A DNA stretch of 64,000 nucleotides from assembly GCF_000341085.1 (NCBI RefSeq), contig NZ_ANBA01000003.1, positions 124,001 to 188,000 on the forward strand, in the 5' to 3' direction. Every line of letters starts with the position of its first letter. The stretch's first letter is position 1. The position numbers were made by a program, and so were the translations under genes. This stretch comes from Nocardiopsis ganjiahuensis DSM 45031 (GTDB lineage: Bacteria > Actinomycetota > Actinomycetes > Streptosporangiales > Streptosporangiaceae). The notes beneath the pieces were generated by a model. It was given only the letters and a program-made list of their open reading frames with translations, made no database searches and was not told where the DNA came from. Positions 25,807 through 34,230 of this stretch are shown here, piece after piece.

Positions 25807-26397
25807 TCAGCCCGTCCGCCGGGCGACCACGTGCTCCACGAACCCGAGGGCGGTCCGGCCGTGCTCCTCGACCCCGAACCCGACCTCCTCCGCCACGGTC
25901 CTCGGCAGCCGGCGCGGCCGCTCCTTCCCGGCCTCCCTGACGCGGAGGGGCCAGCGGGTGTACTCGATGTGGTCGACGAGCAGCAGGAGCCCGCCGGGGC
26001 GGAGCACACGACGCATCTCCCCGAGCGCCCGCCGCTGGTCGGGGATGGTGCACAGCGCCAGGGCACAGAGCACGGTGTCGAAGGCCCCGTCGGCGAAGGC
26101 GAGTTCCTGGGCGTCGCCCTCGACCAGTTCCGCCCGCAGCCCGAGCCCGGCCGCGCGCGCCCTGGCCCGGGCGAGCATGCCGGGGCTCAGGTCGACGCCG
26201 GTGAGTTCGACACCGGGCGGGTAGTGCCCCAGGTTCTGGCCGGTCCCGACGGCCACCTCCAGGACCCTCCCCTCGGCCCGGCCGCACAGGCGGGGGCGGG
26301 CGTCGCCGATCACGAACCGCTGGAGCCGCTCCCCCCGGTCGTAGCCGCCGGACGCCCGGTCGTACATCCTGCGCACCCGCTCTGTTCTCTCGTCCAT
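25807..26397 (-). CDS. class I SAM-dependent methyltransferase (UbiE/Methyltransf_11-like)
   Basis: 196 residues from an ATG preceded by GGGAGG with six-base spacing. GRVLEVAVGTGQNLGHYPPG, LTGVDLSPGMLARARARAAG, FDTVLCALALCTIPD and MRRVLRPGGLLLLVDHIE form a complete motif set. It is divergent from a MerR gene only 57 bp away with a palindrome between them, so the MerR protein probably controls it. In actinomycetes this kind of pair responds to metals or toxic small molecules, but the substrate is not known here. Confidence 0.85.
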   Translation of the reverse strand: MDERTERVRRMYDRASGGYDRGERLQRFVIGDARPRLCGRAEGRVLEVAVGTGQNLGHYPPGVELTGVDLSPGMLARARARAAGLGLRAELVEGDAQELAFADGAFDTVLCALALCTIPDQRRALGEMRRVLRPGGLLLLVDHIEYTRWPLRVREAGKERPRRLPRTVAEEVGFGVEEHGRTALGFVEHVVARRTG

Positions 26398-26443
26398 GAC
26401 GGCCTCCCCGGCTGGTCCCTTGACAGGAGGCCCAGTCTGGAAG

Positions 26444-26459
26444 TTCATGTGGACATGAA
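26444..26459. promoter_or_regulatory. palindrome in the merR/methyltransferase promoter region
   Basis: TTCATGTGGACATGAA has perfect 7-bp arms around GG and overlaps the merR start codon. TTGACA at 26420-26425 is a possible -35 element. A MerR-type operator is likely. Confidence 0.5.
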
Positions 26460-26970
26460 GTCAAGCGAGGCGAACGACGGAGTCCGGCCCGCGGACGGGC
26501 GCTCCGGCGGGGAACTGACCATCGGCGAGCTGGCCCGGTCCTTCGGACTGGCCACCCACGTCCTGCGGCACTGGGAGTCCGTGGGTGTGCTCGTACCGGC
26601 CCGGCGCTCGGGCGGGCAGCGGCGCTACACGGACGACCAGCGGTGCCGGGTCGCGCTGGTCCTGCGGGCACAGCGGGCGGGGATGAGTCTGGCGCGCATC
26701 CGCGAGGCCCTCGACGCCCCGGACCAGCAGGCCCTGCGGGACCTGCTCAGCGCGCACCTGGACGAGTTGGCCCGGCGCATGGAGCAGCTGCGCGAGGCCA
26801 TGGAGATGCTGGAGCACAGCATGGCCTGCCGGCACCCGAACACCGTGGAGTGTCCGCGGGCGCGGGAGCTCCTGGAGAACACCACCGCCGTGTGCACGGG
26901 AGAAGCGCACACGGGAGGGACCGGGCGCGAGAAAGGCCCCGGTCCGCTGAGGGGTGCCGTGTCCGGTTGA
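26455..26970 (+). CDS. MerR-family transcriptional regulator
   Basis: 171 residues from the ATG at 26455. The MerR winged helix occupies about residues 20-90: LTIGELARSFGLATHVLRHW, ESVGVLVPARRSGGQRRYTD, then LVLRAQRAGMSLARIREAL. A coiled dimerisation helix follows (LARRMEQLREAMEMLEHSM) and a tail with cysteines ACRHPNTVECPRAREL and TAVCTGE, which may be an effector site. Initiation is uncertain because no ribosome site is seen; the transcript may be leaderless. Confidence 0.85.
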   Translation: MKSSEANDGVRPADGRSGGELTIGELARSFGLATHVLRHWESVGVLVPARRSGGQRRYTDDQRCRVALVLRAQRAGMSLARIREALDAPDQQALRDLLSAHLDELARRMEQLREAMEMLEHSMACRHPNTVECPRARELLENTTAVCTGEAHTGGTGREKGPGPLRGAVSG

Positions 26971-27044
26971 GGGGACCGGCCTGTCCCCCGGCGCTGCTAG
27001 ACATGTCACACACCTCTCAGCCGGGACGGAAAACGAGAAGCGCC

Positions 27045-28127
27045 ATGATCCGACAGCACCTCACCGAGTACGCCGAACTCCCCGTGGTCGAGTTCCTGGA
27101 CACGGGCGCGGAGGAGAGCCTCCTGCGCAGCGCCGCCAACAGGGCGCGCAGGGCGGGCGAGGAGCCCCCCGCCTCGACCCCGCACCGCGGCCTCATGGAG
27201 GCGGCCAAGGAGGAGCCGGGATCGGTGGCGTGGCGACTGCGGCTCTCCAGCTACTCCGAGGAGTTCGTCCCCTACCTGGCCAGGTTCGTCGAGGAGGTGG
27301 ACACCACCCGGGTGAGGGCCCTGGTGATCGGGGACTGGGGGTTCGAGGACGGCAGCGACCTCTCCTCCCGTGACCTCCGGGACGCCCTGATCGGGCACGC
27401 CGAGGCCTTCCCCGAGCTGCGCTCGCTGTTCGTCGGCGACGTCACGTTCGAGGAGAACGAGATCTCCTGGATCCAGCAGTGCGACCTCGCCCCGCTCCTG
27501 GCCGCCTACCCCCGTCTGGAGGAGCTGGCCGTGCGCGGGGTCGGCGACACCCACAGCGGCGGCGGCACGCTCTCCCTGAACGTCCCCGAGCACCGCGCCC
27601 TGCGTTCGCTCACCGTCCAGAGCGGAGGCCTGCCCGGCCGGCTGGTCCGCGAGGTCCTGTCGTCCGGACTGCCCGCGCTGGAACGCCTGGAGCTGTGGCT
27701 GGGCGTGGACCACTACGGCGGCGACACCACACCCGAGGACCTCGCGCCACTGCTGTCCGGGAAGGCCCTCCCCGCCCTCCGCCACCTGGGGCTGCGCAAC
27801 TCCCAGCGCACCGGTGCGTGGGTCCGGGCCCTGGCCGAGGCCCCGGTCACCTCCCGTCTGTCCTCCCTGGACCTCTCCCTGGGCTCCCTGCGCAACCGTG
27901 ACACCGAGCACCTGCTCGCCGCCGTGCCGGCGTTCGCGCACCTGGAGAGCCTGGACCTGCACCACCACTACCTGGGCGAGGAGAACACCGAACGCGTGCG
28001 GGCGGCCCTCACCGGCGCCGGGGTCCGGGTCGACCTCTCCGACCGCAAGGGGGACGGCGGGGACGACGAGGACACCGGGGACGAGGCCGAGGATGACTAC
28101 GACTACTACCCGGCCGTCGGCGAGTGA
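27045..28127 (+). CDS. STM4015-family leucine-rich-repeat protein
   Basis: 360 residues from the ATG at 27045 (IRQHLTEYAELPVVEFLD follows, the usual family start); an ATG at 27003 is possible. Irregular leucine-rich repeats run through most of the chain, for example LRSLFVGDVTFEENEISWIQ, LEELAVRGVG, LERLELWLGVDHYGG, LRHLGLRNSQRTGAW, LSSLDLSLGSL and LESLDLHHHYL. The last 28 residues are strongly acidic and tyrosine-rich (DDEDTGDEAEDDYDYYPA). It opens the five-gene STM4015-4011 cluster. Biochemical function is unknown in any organism to my knowledge. Confidence 0.85.
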   Translation: MIRQHLTEYAELPVVEFLDTGAEESLLRSAANRARRAGEEPPASTPHRGLMEAAKEEPGSVAWRLRLSSYSEEFVPYLARFVEEVDTTRVRALVIGDWGFEDGSDLSSRDLRDALIGHAEAFPELRSLFVGDVTFEENEISWIQQCDLAPLLAAYPRLEELAVRGVGDTHSGGGTLSLNVPEHRALRSLTVQSGGLPGRLVREVLSSGLPALERLELWLGVDHYGGDTTPEDLAPLLSGKALPALRHLGLRNSQRTGAWVRALAEAPVTSRLSSLDLSLGSLRNRDTEHLLAAVPAFAHLESLDLHHHYLGEENTERVRAALTGAGVRVDLSDRKGDGGDDEDTGDEAEDDYDYYPAVGE

Positions 28128-29320
28128 GCCCGGACCCGAGCCCGCTCGACCGGCCGCTGGTGGTGGTGTGCGTGCCCGGCAACCGCCGCCTGGCGCTGTT
28201 CACCGAGGCCGCGCGGACAGCCGGGCTCCCGGACCCGGTCCCGCTCCCCTGGCGCGACCTCGCGGACCCGGCCGCCGGCCCGGCCACCCTGCCCGGGGGC
28301 GCCCTGGTCCGGGTGGACTCGGCCGGTGAGGACGTCACCACCGCGCGTCTGCTGCGCGGCTGGGAGCGCGACCCCGACCTCCACCGCGCCGAGGGCACCG
28401 CAGACCAGCACCGGGGGTTCGTCCGAGCCCTGGGACGGCTGTCCGAGGCGGTGGCGGCCACCCCCGGCGCGCACCTGCTGCAGGACACCGGCGACCTGGT
28501 CGACCTGTGCGACAAGCGCCGGTGCCACGCCCGGCTGTACGCGGCCGGGGTCCCGGTCGCCCCGGCCCTGCCCGGCCCGATCACGGGTTACGCGTCCCTG
28601 CGCGCGGCGATGGCCGGGCACGGGTGGTCGAGGGTGTTCGTCAAACCCGCACACGGCTCGTCGGCCTCCGGGGTGGTCGCGCTGGCCACCGGTTCGGGCG
28701 GCCGGATCAAGGCGGTGACGTCAGCCGCCCTCGTACGCGGAGGCGGCGAAGGCGCCGCGCCCCCGGGTCCGGGTGCGGGTGCGGGCCCGGTGGCGCTGTA
28801 CAACTCGCTGCGGCTGCGCACCTACACCACCGAGACCGAGGTGGCGGCGGTCGTGGACGCGCTCGCCCCCGACGGCCTGCACGTGGAGCGCTGGATCCCC
28901 AAGGCGGGCTTCGACGGGCGGGTGATCGACCTGCGCGTCCTGGTGGTGGCCGGGCGGGCCACCCACGTGGTGGTGCGCTCCTCCCGGTCCCCGATGACCA
29001 ACCTGCACCTCGGCAACGCCCGCGGCGACCTGGCCGCCCTGCGCGAGAGCGTGGGCCCACACGCCTGGGAGGAGGCGATGGCCACGGCCGAGGCGGCCGC
29101 GGCGGTCTTCCCGCACACCCTGCACGCCGGAGTGGACCTGATGGCCTCACCCGGCTGGCGGGAGTTCACGATCTGCGAGGTCAACGCCTTCGGCGATCTC
29201 CTGCCCGGGGTCCTCCACGAGGGCAGGAGCACCCACGCCGAACAACTGCACGCCCTCGCGACGGGCCGCTTCGCCGTCCCCCCTGCACCCCTGCTGTCCT
29301 CACCTACGGAACGATCATGA
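28124..29320 (+). CDS. STM4014-family ATP-grasp-like protein
   Basis: 398 residues from a GTG overlapping the preceding stop. The N-terminus resembles a pre-ATP-grasp domain (LVVVCVPGNRRLALFTEAAR). ATP-grasp landmarks are VFVKPAHGSSASGVVALATG near residue 170, a central VIDLRVLVVAGRATHVVVR near 265 and the metal-binding end FTICEVNAFGDLLPGV near 350. Such enzymes join a carboxylate to an amine or alcohol at the cost of ATP. A Gly/Pro/Ala loop (about 205-222) looks lineage-specific. The substrate is unknown; partners suggest a peptide or a small metabolite. Confidence 0.85.
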   Translation: MSPDPSPLDRPLVVVCVPGNRRLALFTEAARTAGLPDPVPLPWRDLADPAAGPATLPGGALVRVDSAGEDVTTARLLRGWERDPDLHRAEGTADQHRGFVRALGRLSEAVAATPGAHLLQDTGDLVDLCDKRRCHARLYAAGVPVAPALPGPITGYASLRAAMAGHGWSRVFVKPAHGSSASGVVALATGSGGRIKAVTSAALVRGGGEGAAPPGPGAGAGPVALYNSLRLRTYTTETEVAAVVDALAPDGLHVERWIPKAGFDGRVIDLRVLVVAGRATHVVVRSSRSPMTNLHLGNARGDLAALRESVGPHAWEEAMATAEAAAAVFPHTLHAGVDLMASPGWREFTICEVNAFGDLLPGVLHEGRSTHAEQLHALATGRFAVPPAPLLSSPTERS

Positions 29321-30171
29321 ACACCGGTCCCACCCAGCCCGACATGAACACCGTGGTCGGCACACACGACATCCTGCTGCTCACCCTGGACACCCTCCGG
29401 TACGACGTCGCGGTCGAGCTCGCCGAGGCCGGGCGCACCCCGCACCTGGCCCGGCTCCTGCCCGAGGGCGGCTGGGAGGAACGGCACTCCCCCGCGAGCT
29501 TCACCTACGCCTCGCACCTGGCCATGCTCGCCGGGTTCCTGCCCACCCCGGCCGCGCCCGGCCCGCACCCGCGCCTGTTCGCCGCCGCCTTCCCCGGCAG
29601 CGTCTCCACCGCGCCCGGAACCTGGACCTTCGAGGCCCCCGACCTCGCCTCCGGCCTGGCCCGGGCGGGTTACCGCACCGCCTGTGTGGGCGGTACGGGC
29701 TTCTTCAACCGCAGGTCGGAACTGGGTTCGGTACTGCCGGACCTGTTCGCCGAGAGCCACTGGGAGGAGTCCTTCGGCGTCGCCGACCCGCACTCCTTCG
29801 AGAACCAGGTGGCCCGTGCCGTCGAGATCACCACCGCGGTCCCCGCCGAACAGCCCCTGTTCCTGCTGCTCAACGCCGCCGCCCTGCACCAGCCCAACTG
29901 GTTCCACCTGGACGGCGCCACCGAGGAGGACGGGGACACCCGGGCCAGTCACGCCGCCGCCCTGGAGTACGTCGACCGGCACCTGCCGCCCCTGCTGGCC
30001 GCCATGGCCGCGCGCCGCCCCTGCTTCGCGATCGTGTGCTCGGACCACGGCACCGCCTACGGCGAGGACGGCTACACCGGTCACCGGATCGGCCACGAGA
30101 CCGTCTGGACCGTCCCCTACACCCACGCCGTCCTGCCCCGCGGGTACGGCGCCGAGGAGAAGACCGCGTGA
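29317..30171 (+). CDS. STM4013/SEN3800-family sulfatase-like hydrolase
   Basis: 284 residues, overlapping the previous gene by four bases. The alkaline-phosphatase-superfamily metal motifs are present: DILLLTLDTLRYDVAVELAE near residue 18, SPASFTYASHLAMLAGFLPT with the nucleophile threonine or serine near 60-65, and FAIVCSDHGTAYGEDGYTGH with the D and H ligands near 240. It would hydrolyse or transfer a phosphate or sulfate ester. It has no signal peptide, so it acts in the cytoplasm with the other cluster proteins. Confidence 0.85.
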   Translation: MNTGPTQPDMNTVVGTHDILLLTLDTLRYDVAVELAEAGRTPHLARLLPEGGWEERHSPASFTYASHLAMLAGFLPTPAAPGPHPRLFAAAFPGSVSTAPGTWTFEAPDLASGLARAGYRTACVGGTGFFNRRSELGSVLPDLFAESHWEESFGVADPHSFENQVARAVEITTAVPAEQPLFLLLNAAALHQPNWFHLDGATEEDGDTRASHAAALEYVDRHLPPLLAAMAARRPCFAIVCSDHGTAYGEDGYTGHRIGHETVWTVPYTHAVLPRGYGAEEKTA

Positions 30172-31562
30172 GCATCATCCCGACGGCCGAACCCGTGCGC
30201 GCGAACTCCCCGTACCGCTCGTACGTGTACGCCTACCCGCACAAGAGCGCCTACCGGCCCTTCGCCGAGCGGCCCGCGCTGACCGACCTGTGGCGGCACG
30301 AGGACGTCAGCGCGCTCTCGCTGTACGCGCACATCCCGTTCTGCGAGATGCGGTGCGGGTTCTGCAACCTCTTCACCCGCTCCACGCCACCGGCCGAGCA
30401 GGTCACCGCCTACCTGAACGCCTTCGAACGCCAGGCCGCGACGGTCGCCGCCTGCCTGCCCGAGGGCGCGGCGTTCGCCCGCGCCGCCCTGGGCGGGGGC
30501 ACCCCCACCTACCTGACCCCCGAGGAGCTGGCCCGGGTCTACGACACCCTCGAAGCCGCCTTCCGGGTGGACCTGACCCGGATCCCGGTGTCCGTGGAGA
30601 CCTCCCCGGCCACCGCCACCCCGGACCGCCTCCAGGTGCTGGACGCACGCGGGACGACCCGGATCAGCATGGGGGTGCAGAGTTTCGTCGACTCCGAGGC
30701 GCACGCCGCCGGGCGGCCGCAGAAACGCGCGGAGGTGGACCGGGCGCTCGCCGACATCCGCGAACACGCCCGCGCCGACCTCAACGTGGACCTCATCTAC
30801 GGCATCGACCGGCAAACGCCCCGGACCTGGGAGTACTCCCTGGACACCGCGCTGTCCTGGGAGCCGGAGGAGATCTACCTCTACCCGCTGTACGTCCGGC
30901 CGCTCACCGGGCTGGGCCGCCGCGCCCGCGCCTGGGACGACCACCGGCTCTCCCTGTACCGGCAGGGACGCGACCACCTGCGTGAACGCGGCTACGAGCA
31001 GGTGTCCATGCGGATGTTCCGGCGGGCCGACGCCCCCGAGCGCGCGGGTTCCGGCGCGGGTGGGGGCGCGGTCCCGGACCACTGCTGCCAGACCGACGGC
31101 ATGGTGGGGCTGGGCTGCGGCGCCCGCTCCTACACCGGCTCGACCCACTACTCGTTCGACTACGCGGTGGGCGTGGGCAGGGTGCGGTCGATCATCGCCG
31201 ACTACGTGGGGCGCGACGCGGCCGAGTTCGCGCACGCCGAGGTCGGGTTCGTCCTGGACTCCGGTGAGCGCCGGCGCAGGCACGTGCTGCAGTCGCTGCT
31301 GCGCGCGGAAGGGCTGGTGGTAGCCGACTACGCGACCCGGTTCGGCACGCACCCGGTGGCGGACTTCCCCGCCGAGTTCGCCGCTCTGGCCGAGCGCGGC
31401 TGGTTGGAGCCGGGGAGCGGGCCCGGGGCGGGGAGCGGGCCGGCGGAGGGCCCCGGGCTGCTCCGGCTCACCGAGGAGGGGCTGGCGCACTCCGACTCCG
31501 TCGGCCCGGACTTCTTCTCCGACCGGGTGAACCGGCTGACGGCCGAGTACGAGGCCTCGTGA
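30168..31562 (+). CDS. STM4012-family radical SAM enzyme (HemN-like)
   Basis: 464 residues from a GTG overlapping the preceding stop. The radical SAM cluster is CEMRCGFC near residue 57-64 (CxxxCxxC), followed by GGGTPTYLTPEELARVYDTL, VSVETSPATATPDRL and DLNVDLIYGIDRQTPRTW, the HemN-type barrel. A region with PDHCCQTDGMVGLGCGARSY precedes a HemN C-terminal-like domain. It lacks evidence for being a true coproporphyrinogen dehydrogenase; the family is functionally unassigned. Coupled to the STM4011-family gene. Confidence 0.88.
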   Translation: MSIIPTAEPVRANSPYRSYVYAYPHKSAYRPFAERPALTDLWRHEDVSALSLYAHIPFCEMRCGFCNLFTRSTPPAEQVTAYLNAFERQAATVAACLPEGAAFARAALGGGTPTYLTPEELARVYDTLEAAFRVDLTRIPVSVETSPATATPDRLQVLDARGTTRISMGVQSFVDSEAHAAGRPQKRAEVDRALADIREHARADLNVDLIYGIDRQTPRTWEYSLDTALSWEPEEIYLYPLYVRPLTGLGRRARAWDDHRLSLYRQGRDHLRERGYEQVSMRMFRRADAPERAGSGAGGGAVPDHCCQTDGMVGLGCGARSYTGSTHYSFDYAVGVGRVRSIIADYVGRDAAEFAHAEVGFVLDSGERRRRHVLQSLLRAEGLVVADYATRFGTHPVADFPAEFAALAERGWLEPGSGPGAGSGPAEGPGLLRLTEEGLAHSDSVGPDFFSDRVNRLTAEYEAS

Positions 31563-32482
31563 GTACACCCGTCGACCTGCCCGATCCGGTGCGCGGCCGC
31601 CCGGGCGCGCCGCTGCCCCCGCACCTCACCCTGCTGTACCGGGGTCCGCTCGCCAGCTGCGACTACGACTGCCCGTACTGCCCCTTCGCCAAGCGCCGCG
31701 ACAGCCCCGGGACCCTGCGCGCGGACCGGGCCGCCCTGGAACGGTTCACCGAGTGGGTAGCCGCCCGCGCGGAGGAGGCGCCGGGAACCCGGTTCTCGGT
31801 GCTGTTCACACCGTGGGGCGAGGGGCTGGTCCGCTCCTGGTACCGGCGGGCGATGGTTCGGCTCAGCCACCTGCCGCACGTGGAGCGGGTGGCGATCCAG
31901 ACCAACCTGAGCGGGCGCACGGCCTGGCTCGCCGACTGCGACCGCGGCTCGGTCGCGCTGTGGACCACCTACCATCCGGGCGAGGTGAGCCACGAGCGGT
32001 TCCTCGGGAAGGCGCGCGAGCTCGCCGCGATGGGGGTTCGGTTCAGTGTGGGGGTCGTGGGACAGCCCGAACACCTGGAGGCCGCCCGGCGGATGCGCGC
32101 CGACCTGCCCGGGGAGGTGTACCTGTGGGTGAACGCCGCAGAGGGGCTGACCTACACCGACGCCGAGGCCGCGCCCTGGCAGGAACTCGACCCGTACTTC
32201 CACTACAGCCGGACACCGCACGCCAGCCGAGGACTGCCCTGTCGTACAGGTGAGAGTGTGCTGTCCGTCAACGGTGACGGCGACGTACGCCGCTGCCACT
32301 TCGTGGACGTCCCGCTCGGCAACCTCTACGACGGCTCCTTCGAGGCCGGCCTCGGCCCGGCTCCGTGCCCTCTGACCAGTTGCGACTGCCATATCGGGTA
32401 CGTGCACCTGGAGACCCTGGACCTGTACGACGTGTTCCGGGGCGGTGTGCTCGAGCGGATCCCGGCCGTCACGCACCGGTGA
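31559..32482 (+). CDS. STM4011-family radical SAM enzyme
   Basis: 307 residues, GTG start overlapping the previous stop. The cluster motif is CDYDCPYC near residue 34-41. The C-terminal part has further cysteines (LPCRTGESVLSVNGDGDVRRC, then APCPLTSCDCHIGY) arranged like a SPASM or twitch domain holding auxiliary Fe-S clusters; DGDVRRCHFVDVPLGNLYDG is typical of that type. SPASM proteins often modify peptides or proteins, which makes a peptide target possible for the cluster. Confidence 0.88.
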   Translation: MSTPVDLPDPVRGRPGAPLPPHLTLLYRGPLASCDYDCPYCPFAKRRDSPGTLRADRAALERFTEWVAARAEEAPGTRFSVLFTPWGEGLVRSWYRRAMVRLSHLPHVERVAIQTNLSGRTAWLADCDRGSVALWTTYHPGEVSHERFLGKARELAAMGVRFSVGVVGQPEHLEAARRMRADLPGEVYLWVNAAEGLTYTDAEAAPWQELDPYFHYSRTPHASRGLPCRTGESVLSVNGDGDVRRCHFVDVPLGNLYDGSFEAGLGPAPCPLTSCDCHIGYVHLETLDLYDVFRGGVLERIPAVTHR

Positions 32483-32548
32483 CCCTCGCGTGACAGCGGC
32501 CGGAAAACCTCTTCAGAACCGTCGCACCGAGCCACCATAATTCGCCCT

Positions 32549-33361
32549 ATGGTCCTTCCTCGCGTCATCGCCACCGACCTTGACGGCACCCTCCTCAACC
32601 AGAGCGGCCAGGTCTCCGTACGCAACCGACGAGCCCTCACGGCCGCTGTGGAGGCGGGGATCAAGGTGGTCATCGTGACCGCCCGTCCGCCGCGCGCCAC
32701 CGCGGCCATCGCCGCGATGTTCGACTGCGCCGCCGTCGTGTGCGGCAACGGGGCGCACACCCAGCTGCCCGGAGAAACCTCGCCGCTGATCCGGGCGATC
32801 GACCGGTACACCTCCGGAACGATCGTGGAGAAGCTCCGGGGCGCTCTGCCCGAGCTGGGTTTCGGGGTGGAGACCGGCACGGAGTTCTACCACGACGTCG
32901 ACTACCACCTGGAGCCGTGGGTGCCGAGCGACTGGGTGAGCGGGGTACTGGACGACACCGACGCCCTGTTGACGGCCGCGACACCGGTCACCAAGCTCAT
33001 CGCCCGGTCCAGTACGTACCCGGTGCACCTGATGTACGAGGCCGCGGTGTCGTCCGTGGGTTCTCTCGCGGAGGCGACCTACTCGGGTGGCGCCGGGCTG
33101 GTGGAGATCAGCGCGGCCGGGGTGAACAAGGGCAGCACGCTCGCGATGCTGTGCGAGAGATGGGGGGTCGCCCGCGAGGAGGTGGTGGCCTTCGGGGACA
33201 TGCCCAACGACCGTTCGGCGCTGACCTGGGCCGGTTCCGGGTACGCGATGGTCAGCGGGCACCCGGAACTCCTTGATCCCGCGCTCGGCCTCGAGGTCGC
33301 GCCCTCCAGCTTCGAGGACGGCGTGGGACAGGTGGTGGAGAGCCTGCTCGACCGGGCCTGA
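32549..33361 (+). CDS. HAD-superfamily hydrolase, Cof type
   Basis: 270 residues. The nucleophile motif ATDLDGTLLNQSG is at residues 8-20, motif II is IVTARPPR near 44, and motif III/IV is NKGSTLAMLCE plus FGDMPNDRSAL near 215. The large C2B cap identifies the Cof family of sugar-phosphate or cofactor phosphatases. It lies 66 bp after the radical SAM operon but has its own upstream gap, so linkage is uncertain. Confidence 0.9.
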   Translation: MVLPRVIATDLDGTLLNQSGQVSVRNRRALTAAVEAGIKVVIVTARPPRATAAIAAMFDCAAVVCGNGAHTQLPGETSPLIRAIDRYTSGTIVEKLRGALPELGFGVETGTEFYHDVDYHLEPWVPSDWVSGVLDDTDALLTAATPVTKLIARSSTYPVHLMYEAAVSSVGSLAEATYSGGAGLVEISAAGVNKGSTLAMLCERWGVAREEVVAFGDMPNDRSALTWAGSGYAMVSGHPELLDPALGLEVAPSSFEDGVGQVVESLLDRA

Positions 33362-33472
33362 CCGTGCCCGCTGCACCACAGTGCCCGCTGCACCGATAAT
33401 CGCTGGCCGAGTCGGCGGGGCGGCTTCTACGGTGGCGGAGAGCAGACGTTCCCGACCCCTGAAGGATCCGCC

Positions 33473-33970
33473 GTGCCGCACCCCACCCAGCTCGTGTCGT
33501 CCCTCGCCGCGCCCGAGCGGTTGTCCCTGTACGCCCGGGTCGTCTCCGCCGGCCCCGAGGGTCTGGACCCGGCGGAGCTCCAGGGGGCCAGGCCCGCCAA
33601 GCGCCTGGCCCGCCTGGTCCGCGACGGGCTGGTCAGGGAAGAGGGTTCGCGAGTGGTGGCGGTGACCGGGGTCTTCGCCGAGGCCATGCGTGCCCAGAAG
33701 GAGGAGACCGGGGTGACCGACCCCGTGGACGCGCTCTTCCACGAGGGGCGGCTCACCTCGATGCCCGCCAAGCGCGAACTGCGCCTGGCCGTTCTGGAGC
33801 GGATCGCCGGCCGCCTGTTCGCCCCGGAGATGGAGTACACCGAGAAGCAGGTCAACGCGGCCCTGCGGAGCTGTTGCGAGGACTTCTCCGCCATGCGCCG
33901 GTACCTGGTGGAGGAGGGGTTCCTCGACCGCGAGGACGACGGCAGCCGCTACCGGCTTCCCCGGAAGTAA
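33473..33970 (+). CDS. DUF2087-domain protein
   Basis: 165 residues from a GTG. The C-terminal half (MPAKRELRLAVLERIAGRLF, then EKQVNAALRSCCEDFSAMRR and YLVEEGFLDREDDGSRYRL) is the DUF2087 signature, also found at the end of some ArsR-type regulators. The N-terminal part (LVSSLAAPERLSLYARVVSA, then RPAKRLARLVRDGLVREEGS) is winged-helix-like, so this is probably a DNA-binding protein. Target unknown. Confidence 0.8.
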   Translation: MPHPTQLVSSLAAPERLSLYARVVSAGPEGLDPAELQGARPAKRLARLVRDGLVREEGSRVVAVTGVFAEAMRAQKEETGVTDPVDALFHEGRLTSMPAKRELRLAVLERIAGRLFAPEMEYTEKQVNAALRSCCEDFSAMRRYLVEEGFLDREDDGSRYRLPRK

Positions 33971-34067
33971 GGCGGCCCAGCGCCCCGGAGGAACAGCGGG
34001 GGTGGGCGTGTGGAGGCAGTGACCGGCCGAGGGGCGCACCTGCTCGGCCGGGCGCAAACCTTCGCCC

Positions 34068-34230
34068 TCAGCCACCGGTTCCGAAGACGGCGCGGACCTC
34101 GGCCGCTTCCTCGTCGGGTGCGGCCATGTTCTGGCAGGCGGTCAGGCGCCAACGCCCGGCCTCCTTCGCCATGATCCACAGCGGGTTCCGGGAAACAGCC
34201 CTCCTGGGACCTGGACGGCGCTGGTGTTCA
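34068..34230 (-). pseudogene. C-terminal remnant of a SnoaL-like/SgcJ-type protein
   Basis: In one minus-strand frame the segment RNPLWIMAKEAGRWRLTACQ followed by NM and a short tail matches the last strand and end of SnoaL-like (SgcJ/EcaC) proteins, where a W-x-V-x-x-D-G-x-W-R pattern precedes a final AxQN. No N-terminal half or start codon is found; upstream the frame enters the VOC gene. It looks like the decayed end of a lost gene. Confidence 0.5.

Noticed and set aside
30168..31562. Calling the first radical SAM enzyme coproporphyrinogen dehydrogenase (HemN).
   Set aside because: The barrel is HemN-like, but the gene is locked into the STM4011-4015 operon and no heme gene is near, so the family name without function is safer.
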